Assembly (NCBI GenBank): GCA_030640215.1
Contig: DAOWJU010000022.1
Span: 1-5,074 of the forward strand
DNA from: Desulfuromonadales bacterium
GTDB taxonomy: Bacteria > Desulfobacterota > Desulfuromonadia > Desulfuromonadales > BM103
DNA: 5,074 bases
Direction of reading: 5' to 3'
Positions 1-5,074 of this stretch are shown piece by piece (the stretch's first letter is position 1; the number at the start of each line of letters is the position of its first letter). Made by a program: the position numbers and the translations under genes. The notes below the pieces were generated by a model. It was not told where the DNA came from. It saw nothing but the letters and a program-made list of their open reading frames with translations, and did not search any database.

Positions 1-248
1 CCTACATAGGCGATATGAACAAGTTCCCGGAGAGGGGGCGCGAGCGTGACAAACAGATGAGTAAGGCACGGCGTGACCTGGACTGGGATAAGCAGTTTGA
101 ACTGGCACTGATCCCTGATGCGGCCAAGGCGATCCGGGCCTCGCGTGTCCCGGAAGACGAGAAGACATGTACCATGTGCGGTGAGTTCTGTGCCGCCAAT
201 GGTTCGGCCAAGCTGTTCAATGATGATCTGGCCGGTGACAAGGTCTGA
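1..248 (+). CDS. bzaF: C-terminal end of a ThiC-superfamily radical SAM enzyme, probably 5-hydroxybenzimidazole synthase BzaF
   Basis: Only the last 81 codons are present; the frame is open from base 3 and ends with TGA at 246-248. The visible part carries the C-terminal cysteine cluster of the ThiC superfamily, with Cys codons at 168, 177 and 189 (CTMCGEFC). These cysteines ligate the [4Fe-4S] cluster used for radical SAM chemistry. Just upstream lies a basic and acidic segment (DWDKQFELALIPDAAKA) of the kind that precedes the cluster in this family. ThiC converts aminoimidazole ribotide to the thiamin pyrimidine. Its paralogue BzaF converts the same substrate to 5-hydroxybenzimidazole, a lower-ligand base or precursor, without oxygen. 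I prefer BzaF because the next gene, 28 bases away, is cobS and all the rest is cobalamin synthesis. The residues after the cluster (AANGSAKLF) also lack the MKI-type stretch that I recall following it in many housekeeping ThiC proteins. The diagnostic N-terminal and core regions are outside the window, so ThiC remains possible. Confidence 0.68.
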   Translation, partial: YIGDMNKFPERGRERDKQMSKARRDLDWDKQFELALIPDAAKAIRASRVPEDEKTCTMCGEFCAANGSAKLFNDDLAGDKV

Positions 249-276
249 TTTCGACAATCAGCAGTAACGTAAACAG

Positions 277-1035
277 ATGATGAAGCCTTTTTTTGCCGCC
301 ATAAGCTTTCTGACCATTTTGAGGGTTCCTCCTGCCTGGTGTGGAGACGAGCATGCTCTGAGTCGCAGTTTGGCCTGGTTCCCGGTGGTCGGTTTGTTAA
401 TCGGCCTGACGCTGGCTTTGCTCGACCTGTTGTTGTGTGGACTTTTCCCGGGTCTCATGGTGCCCAGTGCGCTGTTGGTTATTGCCATGATTGCCGTCTC
501 TGGAGGATTGCATCTCGACGGTTTGGCTGACACTGCTGATGCGTTTATGAGTTCGCGTCCCAGGGAACAAATGCTGGAGATTATGAAGGATAGCCGCTGT
601 GGGCCAATGGGCGTTCTGGCCCTTGTGGGTGTTCTGCTGCTGAAGTTCTCGGCCCTGGCAAGCTTAAACGGAGACTGGCGTACGCCGACAATTATTCTGA
701 TGCCTTTAGCTGGACGTACAGCCTTGGTGCTGAAGACGATCAGCCTGCGCTATGTCCGTGACAACGGCCTGGTCTCTTTATTCCAATCCGAACGAAAGCT
801 TCAGCAGGGCGTATTCGGTGTTCTGTTGTTCGGTGCATGCGCTTTGGCATTATTCGGCATAGGCGGATTATGGATTCTGCTTGCCTGCATGCTGAGTGTC
901 GGTCTGCTGGCGCTCTATTGCCGAGCCAAAATCGGCGGTTTGACAGGTGACACTCTCGGTGCAGCATGCGAACTGCTGGAGGTTGTACCGGCTCTTGTCG
1001 TTCTGGTCTGCATGCAACAGGGGTTACTGACATGA
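277..1035 (+). CDS. cobS: Adenosylcobinamide-GDP ribazoletransferase (cobalamin synthase)
   Basis: CobS joins adenosylcobinamide-GDP to alpha-ribazole or its 5'-phosphate, the final assembly of the nucleotide loop, at the cytoplasmic membrane. The protein has 252 residues, the normal size. Diagnostic motifs are FLTIL near the N-terminus (residues 11-15), RSLAWFPVVGLLIG (30-43), the acidic motif HLDGLADTADAF (79-90) with D81, D85 and D88, presumed to bind metal and the GDP moiety, KDSRCGPMG (104-112), and GGLTGDTLGAACEL (220-233). Several long hydrophobic stretches (about 36-55, 61-77, 112-128, 179-216 and 234-246) fit a polytopic membrane protein. Start: ATG at 277 or the adjacent ATG at 280. 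An in-frame TAA at 265-267 excludes anything further upstream. No convincing Shine-Dalgarno precedes either ATG, so translation may depend on ribosomes ending the upstream gene at 248. The last bases overlap the next gene's ATG (ATGA, 1032-1035). Confidence 0.96.
   Translation: MMKPFFAAISFLTILRVPPAWCGDEHALSRSLAWFPVVGLLIGLTLALLDLLLCGLFPGLMVPSALLVIAMIAVSGGLHLDGLADTADAFMSSRPREQMLEIMKDSRCGPMGVLALVGVLLLKFSALASLNGDWRTPTIILMPLAGRTALVLKTISLRYVRDNGLVSLFQSERKLQQGVFGVLLFGACALALFGIGGLWILLACMLSVGLLALYCRAKIGGLTGDTLGAACELLEVVPALVVLVCMQQGLLT
1018..1023 (+). promoter_or_regulatory. Ribosome binding site of the cobD-cobQ fusion gene
   Basis: CAGGGG lies 8 bases before the ATG at 1032, inside the last codons of cobS. 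It decides the start. The reading frame stays open upstream to an ATG at 966, but that would add 22 residues of cobS antiphase translation that look unlike any CobD N-terminus. The ATG at 1032 instead gives a normal CobD beginning and an ATGA overlap with the cobS stop. Confidence 0.75.
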
Positions 1036-3626
1036 AGATGACAAATATACCGCAACGACACAGGCACGGCGGCAACCTCCGCCAACTTAGCGCTGCTGCT
1101 GGTATCCCCTCCGCCCAGTTGGTGGACTTTTCCGCCAATCTCAACCCCTTGGGGCCGCCGGAATGGTTAAGACCTCTGATCAGCGCCCATGTCAGCGAAC
1201 TGATCCATTATCCTGATCCTGATTGCGCCGAGTTGGTGGAGGCTCTGGCGCTGGCAAACGCAACTGCGCCGGAGCAGATTCTTGTTGGCAACGGGGCGAC
1301 TGAACTGCTGCATCTGCTGCCGCGAGCACTGGATCTGAAAAGTGTCCTGATCCCTGTGCCGTCTTATGCAGATTACGCCGAGTCTGCCTTGTTGGCCGAG
1401 CTTGATTTGGAGCTGTTACCCCTAGAGGAGTCAAAGGACTTTGCCCTCGATTTCGAGCGCATGAAGGGGCTTCTCAAGCCGTCGCAAATGGTGCTGCTCG
1501 GTCAACCGAACAACCCGACCGGCTGTCTTTTCGATGCAGGTCGCTTCCGTTCACTGGCGCGAGAATTTCCGCAGACATATTTTATGGTCGATGAGTCATT
1601 TATCGCTTTTGCCGGGGATGAGTACAGCTTACGTAAAGACAGGCCGGAGAATGTGATTATTGTTGAGTCTATGACCAAGGCCTATGCTATTCCCGGTCTT
1701 CGTCTCGGCTACCTGATAGCAGAGGAAGAAATTGTTGCGCGGCTAAAACGTCTGTTGCCTGACTGGACTGTGAATACTCTGGCACAACGGGTCGGCTGCC
1801 GGGCCGCAATGGATCGTAAATACAGGCAACGCAGCCGCGAATTTGTCTCGGCGCAACGGAAGCAACTGGTTCATGATTTAGATCAAATCCCCTGCTTGAC
1901 CCAGTATCCCGGCGATGCCAATTTCCTGCTACTCCGTTTGGAGCATCACAGCATGAGTGCCGTGGACTTGGCTCAGCATATGCTGGAAAAGGGAGTTGCT
2001 ATCCGTGTCTGCGAAAATTTTCAGTCGCTGGATCAGTCCTATTTTCGCCTCGCTGTCCGTCCCCCCCATGAGCAGGAGCAGCTCTGTAACCTTTTGCAAG
2101 AGATTCTCGCGCCTGGCCGTGTCTCTGTGCCTCGACGAAGGACTCCGGCAGTTATGTTCCAAGGGACCGGTTCCAACGCCGGGAAAAGTGTATTGACCGC
2201 AGCCATGTGCCGAATTCTGCACCAGGATGGTTACGATGTTGCTCCCTTCAAGGCGCAGAATATGTCGCTGAATTCATTTGTGACCATGCAGGGTGGAGAG
2301 ATGGGCCGAGCGCAGGTTGTGCAGTCCCAGGCCTGTCGACTTGAGCCTGACGTTCGAATGAATCCAGTTCTGCTGAAGCCTAACAGTGATACTGGTTCGC
2401 AGATCATCTTGAACGGCACAGTTACAGGAAATATGCATTTTCGCGCCTATGCTGAACAGCGTCAGACAATTTTCGAAACGGTTAAACAAAGTTACGATGA
2501 GCTTGCTGCCGAGCATGAGGTGATGGTTTTGGAAGGAGCTGGGAGTCCTGCCGAGGTTAACCTCAAGGCCAATGATATCGTCAATATGAATATGGCCCGC
2601 TATGCTGACGCGCCGGTACTGCTGGTCGGAGATATCGACCGAGGTGGGGTGTTTGCTTCATTCGTCGGCACCATGGAATTGTTGACGGAAGCGGAGCGCA
2701 GCCAGGTTGCCGGATTTATAATTAATCGTTTTCGGGGGGATCAAAGTTTCCTCGGCCCGGCTCTTGAAACAACCTTGCAGCACACTGGAAAACCGGTGTT
2801 GGGGGTGATCCCATACCTGACGCAGCTCGGCTTGCCGGAAGAGGATTCAGTCTCTTTTAAGGACAATGGCTTTGCTAGCAGTGCCGTGCCTGAAGAATGC
2901 GTCGATATCGCAATCATCGACTTGCCGCATATCTCCAATTTTACTGATTTCGACGCCCTTGGTATCGAGCCGGACGTTCATCTGCGGGTGGTTCGCCGGG
3001 CTGACGAACTCGGTTGCCCGGATGCACTGGTGTTGCCGGGAAGCAAAAACGTTCTAAATGACCTCAATCATCTACGCGATAGCGGGCTGGCCGAACGGAT
3101 CATGTCTCTTGCAGAAAACTCTGTATGCGAAATTGTCGGCGTTTGTGGCGGATTTCAGATGCTTGGTCACCGGATCAGCGACCCGAATGCAATCGAATCG
3201 GATGGCTCCAGCCGAGATGGGCTTGGCCTGCTACCGCTTGATACCGTACTGGCGAAAGGCAAAACGACGATACAAACCCAAAGCTGCCACCTGCCTTCAG
3301 GTTGCGATCTGGTCGGTTACGAGATTCATCACGGACAAACGAAGGCGGTGACGAGTGATTTGCAGGCCATCATCCGTAACAGTGCCGGTGAAATGATCGG
3401 TGGCAGCACGGATCAGGGCCGCATCTGGGGAACCTATCTGCATGGCGTCTTTGATGCTGATGAGTTCCGCCGTTGGTTTGTCGATAACCTGCGTCGTCGA
3501 CGTGGTTGGAGCGCAGACGGACTGATCCGCGCGCGATACGATCTGGAACCAGCCCTGGACCGGTTGGCTGATGTAGTGCGTGATGCCATGGATATCAAAG
3601 CAATCTACCGGAGGATGGGGTTGTGA
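1032..3626 (+). CDS. cobD-cobQ: Fusion: threonine-phosphate decarboxylase (CobD) with cobyric acid synthase (CobQ/CbiP)
   Basis: One 864-residue frame holds two complete enzymes. Residues 1 to about 360 are a PLP-dependent aminotransferase-fold decarboxylase that makes (R)-1-amino-2-propanol O-2-phosphate from L-threonine phosphate. Its motifs are HGG (12-14), DFSANLNPLG (32-41), GNGATELLHLLPR (86-98), QPNNPTG (158-164), DESFIAF (187-193) and SMTKAYAIPGLRLGY (213-227). K216 is the PLP Schiff-base lysine, the same number as in Salmonella CobD. Residues from about 371 to 864 are a class CobQ/CbiP glutamine-dependent amidase, which amidates positions b, d, e and g of adenosylcobyrinic a,c-diamide using ATP. 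Its motifs are the P-loop-like QGTGSNAGKS (377-386), FKAQNMSLNS (406-415), VGDIDRGGVFAS (532-543) and INRFRGD (564-570). The glutaminase domain has LPGSKN (668-673), nucleophile C705 in VCGGFQMLG, YEIHHGQT (763-770) and H804 in TYLHGVF. Both halves are full length (about 494 residues for CobQ) and no key residue is missing. The linker is about ten residues. The start is ATG 1032. The end overlaps the next gene (GTGA, 3623-3626). Confidence 0.95.
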   Translation: MKMTNIPQRHRHGGNLRQLSAAAGIPSAQLVDFSANLNPLGPPEWLRPLISAHVSELIHYPDPDCAELVEALALANATAPEQILVGNGATELLHLLPRALDLKSVLIPVPSYADYAESALLAELDLELLPLEESKDFALDFERMKGLLKPSQMVLLGQPNNPTGCLFDAGRFRSLAREFPQTYFMVDESFIAFAGDEYSLRKDRPENVIIVESMTKAYAIPGLRLGYLIAEEEIVARLKRLLPDWTVNTLAQRVGCRAAMDRKYRQRSREFVSAQRKQLVHDLDQIPCLTQYPGDANFLLLRLEHHSMSAVDLAQHMLEKGVAIRVCENFQSLDQSYFRLAVRPPHEQEQLCNLLQEILAPGRVSVPRRRTPAVMFQGTGSNAGKSVLTAAMCRILHQDGYDVAPFKAQNMSLNSFVTMQGGEMGRAQVVQSQACRLEPDVRMNPVLLKPNSDTGSQIILNGTVTGNMHFRAYAEQRQTIFETVKQSYDELAAEHEVMVLEGAGSPAEVNLKANDIVNMNMARYADAPVLLVGDIDRGGVFASFVGTMELLTEAERSQVAGFIINRFRGDQSFLGPALETTLQHTGKPVLGVIPYLTQLGLPEEDSVSFKDNGFASSAVPEECVDIAIIDLPHISNFTDFDALGIEPDVHLRVVRRADELGCPDALVLPGSKNVLNDLNHLRDSGLAERIMSLAENSVCEIVGVCGGFQMLGHRISDPNAIESDGSSRDGLGLLPLDTVLAKGKTTIQTQSCHLPSGCDLVGYEIHHGQTKAVTSDLQAIIRNSAGEMIGGSTDQGRIWGTYLHGVFDADEFRRWFVDNLRRRRGWSADGLIRARYDLEPALDRLADVVRDAMDIKAIYRRMGL
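2112..2144 (+). other. Linker between the CobD and CobQ domains
   Basis: This covers residues 361-371, a proline- and arginine-rich segment (PGRVSVPRRRT). It separates the last helix of the decarboxylase (EQEQLCNLLQEIL, 347-359) from the first strand of the CobQ ATP-binding domain (PAVMFQGTG, 372-380). The frame is continuous here with no stop. Boundaries are judged by where family-like sequence ends and begins, so they may be off by a few residues. Confidence 0.7.
3610..3614 (+). promoter_or_regulatory. Ribosome binding site of cbiB
   Basis: GGAGG, a strong Shine-Dalgarno, sits 8 bases before the GTG at 3623, within the last codons of the fusion gene. It supports the GTG start, whose codon overlaps the preceding TGA stop (GTGA), and so suggests translational coupling. 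Confidence 0.85.
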
Positions 3627-4579
3627 TTCCATTGCCATTACAGATTCTGCTGGCATTCGGTCTTGATGCGCTATGCGGCGACCCTCGCTGGTTACCGCAT
3701 CCGGTACAGGCGATTGGTCGCCTGGCTCAGGAAATGGAGGAGCCGGTACGTACACGTATTGCAAACGAGCGATTATCAGGGTTGCTGACAGCCTTGTCGG
3801 TCATTGTTGCGACTGCTGTGGTCTGCTGGCTGCTTATTACTGCCGCGAGTCTTGTCCATCCGTTGTTTGGTGATGTGGTCTCAATCGCGATTTTCTACTT
3901 CTGTTTTGCTGCTCGTGACTTGAGCCGTCACGCTCTCGATGTAAAACAAAGTCTGGATGCTGACGATCTGGAGCAGGCGCGTGAAAGAGTTGCGATGCTG
4001 GTGGGACGTGATACGAATCAGCTCGATGAGGGGGAAATCTCCCGTGCAACCGTGGAGAGTGTCGCGGAAAATACCGTCGATGCAGTGACCGCTCCGTTAA
4101 TCTTTGCGTTCATTGCCGGGCCGGTGGGAGCGATGGTGTATAAGGCGATTAATACTCTCGACTCAACCTTTGGCTATAAGAATGAACGTTATCTCAATTT
4201 CGGCAGGTTTGCGGCAAAACTCGATGACCTGGCGAACTTTGTCCCGGCTCGTTTGACCGCTCTTCTGACACCTTTGGCGGCAACTTTGGTCAAACTCGAT
4301 GCAAGACAGTCGTGGATCATATTCTGCCGTGATCGTCATAATCATCCCAGTCCGAATGGCGGTCAGATTGAAGCTGCCATGGCGGGGGCTTTGAACGTGC
4401 GCCTGGGAGGCAATAACAGCTATTTCGGCAAGGCTTCATTCCGTCCGTACATGGGCGATAACCATCGGCACCTTTGTGCCGGGCGTATCGTAGAAGTGGT
4501 CAACCTGATGTGGGTAACTTCATTGCTGACCGCATGTATAGGATTGATCCTCTGGGCGTGTGCCAAAGGGGTTTCGTGA
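3623..4579 (+). CDS. cbiB: Adenosylcobinamide-phosphate synthase
   Basis: CbiB (named CobD in the Pseudomonas scheme) attaches (R)-1-amino-2-propanol O-2-phosphate to the propionate of adenosylcobyric acid, giving adenosylcobinamide phosphate; it is an integral membrane protein. At 318 residues it has the usual length. Family motifs run in order: DALCGDPRWLPHPVQAIGRL (15-34); ARDLSRHAL (97-105); LVGRDTNQLDEGEISRATVE (126-145) continuing SVAENTVDAVTAPL; TLDSTFGYKNERYLNFGRFA (178-197) continuing to DDLANFVPARL (211); and HPSPNGGQIEAAMAGALN (241-258) followed by VRLGG. Hydrophobic stretches near 52-76, 83-96, 155-172, 205-224 and 294-312 fit membrane segments. The start is GTG with a strong ribosome binding site. 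Its two substrates are the two products of the fusion protein encoded just before it, so its position is functionally coherent. Confidence 0.96.
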   Translation: MIPLPLQILLAFGLDALCGDPRWLPHPVQAIGRLAQEMEEPVRTRIANERLSGLLTALSVIVATAVVCWLLITAASLVHPLFGDVVSIAIFYFCFAARDLSRHALDVKQSLDADDLEQARERVAMLVGRDTNQLDEGEISRATVESVAENTVDAVTAPLIFAFIAGPVGAMVYKAINTLDSTFGYKNERYLNFGRFAAKLDDLANFVPARLTALLTPLAATLVKLDARQSWIIFCRDRHNHPSPNGGQIEAAMAGALNVRLGGNNSYFGKASFRPYMGDNHRHLCAGRIVEVVNLMWVTSLLTACIGLILWACAKGVS

Positions 4580-4584
4580 GAGTC

Positions 4585-5074
4585 ATGAGTGAGAACTTGA
4601 AAAATCTCCTGATCTTCACCGGCGACGGCAAGGGCAAATCCACAGCAGCCTTTGGCATGGCTGTGCGAGCGGTAGGTCATCAACAACGGGTTCTGGTTAT
4701 TCAGTTTCTTAAACAGGATGAGAGTGTTGGCGAAATTACCGGTTTGAAGAAACTTGGTATTCAGGTGATCCAGACGGGCCGTGGCTTTGTCCCAGCTCCT
4801 GATCATCAAGATTACGCCGAGCATCGACTGGCGGCACAAAATGGCTTGGTTTTGGCCAGCGAAGCCTTGAATTCAGAAAACTACGACCTCGTTATCCTCG
4901 ACGAATTATGCGGTGCCGTCGCAAAAGGTTTGCTGGATGAGGATGTCGTTCTCAAAACACTTGCAGAGAGCGCTCCATTGAATATTGTTCTGACCGGTCG
5001 TGGCGCAACAGAAAGTATGATTGCTCTAGCGGACACCGTCAGCGAAATCAACTCTTGTAAGCACGCCATGACCC
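4585..5074 (+). CDS. cobO: Corrinoid adenosyltransferase, CobO/BtuR type (3' end cut off)
   Basis: This enzyme transfers the 5'-deoxyadenosyl group of ATP to the cobalt of reduced corrinoids, in synthesis and in salvage (also called CobA in Salmonella). The window holds 163 codons and is still open at the last base. The sequence has reached the conserved LADTVSE...KHAM region, so probably only 10-20 residues are missing. Visible motifs are the family-specific P-loop GDGKGKST (13-20), VLVIQFLK (36-43), LVILDEL (102-108, a Walker-B-like strand) and LTGRG (136-140). The residue pair that in Salmonella CobA is Phe-x-Trp at the corrinoid site reads Phe68-Val-Pro70 here. Start: ATG 4585 gives a standard N-terminus. 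An in-frame GTG at 4576, overlapping the cbiB stop as GTGA, would add three residues and cannot be excluded. The AGGGG at 4567-4571 is too close to that GTG (4 bases) and rather far from the ATG (13 bases). Confidence 0.94.
   Translation, partial: MSENLKNLLIFTGDGKGKSTAAFGMAVRAVGHQQRVLVIQFLKQDESVGEITGLKKLGIQVIQTGRGFVPAPDHQDYAEHRLAAQNGLVLASEALNSENYDLVILDELCGAVAKGLLDEDVVLKTLAESAPLNIVLTGRGATESMIALADTVSEINSCKHAMT

Noticed and set aside
249..276. The intergenic gap, checked for a terminator, promoter or cobalamin riboswitch.
   Set aside because: It is only 28 bases with no hairpin and T-run and no room for a riboswitch. It reads as ordinary spacing within an operon.
966..1031. The open frame of the fusion gene extends upstream to an ATG at 966, inside cobS.
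   Set aside because: The extra 22 residues are an off-frame reading of the cobS end, rich in Cys and Gly and unlike a CobD N-terminus. The ATG at 1032 has a good ribosome binding site and an ATGA overlap.
740..1144. Minus-strand open frame of 134 residues.
   Set aside because: It lies antisense across well-conserved cobS and cobD coding sequence, and its translation shows no recognisable domain or hydrophobic pattern.
2061..2067. A run of seven C bases near the end of the CobD domain, considered as a frameshift or slippage site creating the fusion.
   Set aside because: The reading frame encodes family-like CobD sequence on both sides of the run (RLAVR before, HEQEQLCNLLQEIL after), so no shift has occurred there in this sequence.
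3297..3764. Minus-strand open frame of 155 residues across the fusion/cbiB junction.
   Set aside because: It is antisense to the conserved glutaminase domain and the cbiB start. Its translation has no family features, so it is a chance shadow.
4420..4839. Minus-strand open frame of 139 residues.
   Set aside because: It is antisense to the end of cbiB and the start of cobO, which carry strong family motifs on the plus strand, and nothing is recognisable in its translation.

Overview
The window is one uninterrupted plus-strand operon segment for the late, anaerobic-type steps of cobalamin (vitamin B12) biosynthesis. It cuts into the operon at both ends. There are five protein-coding genes and no RNA genes, mobile elements, CRISPR arrays, riboswitches or terminators that I can support. 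Coding density is nearly total: the largest gap is 28 bases, and two of the junctions are 4-base stop/start overlaps.

Layout: 1-248 is the C-terminal end of a ThiC-superfamily radical SAM enzyme, best read as BzaF (5-hydroxybenzimidazole synthase) because of its neighbours. 277-1035 is cobS (cobalamin synthase). 1032-3626 is one 864-residue gene that fuses a complete threonine-phosphate decarboxylase (CobD of Salmonella, called CobC in Pseudomonas) to a complete cobyric acid synthase (CobQ/CbiP). 3623-4579 is cbiB (adenosylcobinamide-phosphate synthase, called CobD in Pseudomonas). 4585-5074 is cobO/btuR (corrinoid adenosyltransferase), lacking only its last residues.

How they work together: CobO adenosylates the corrin ring. 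The CobQ half amidates adenosylcobyrinic a,c-diamide to adenosylcobyric acid. The CobD half makes (R)-1-amino-2-propanol O-2-phosphate. CbiB joins these two products. After GDP activation by a CobU-type enzyme (not in the window), CobS adds the activated lower ligand. If the first gene is BzaF, it supplies the oxygen-independent precursor of that lower-ligand base. The most notable feature is that the fusion protein makes both substrates of the enzyme encoded immediately downstream.

Organism: roughly balanced base composition, the oxygen-independent BzaF-type context and the general style of the proteins suggest an anaerobic deltaproteobacterial lineage such as Desulfuromonadales (Desulfuromonas, Pelobacter or Geobacter relatives). 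This is an inference from general familiarity, not from any search. The pathway itself is well known; I see no undescribed system, but the fusion, the altered CobO corrinoid-site motif and the ThiC-like tail merit a second look.
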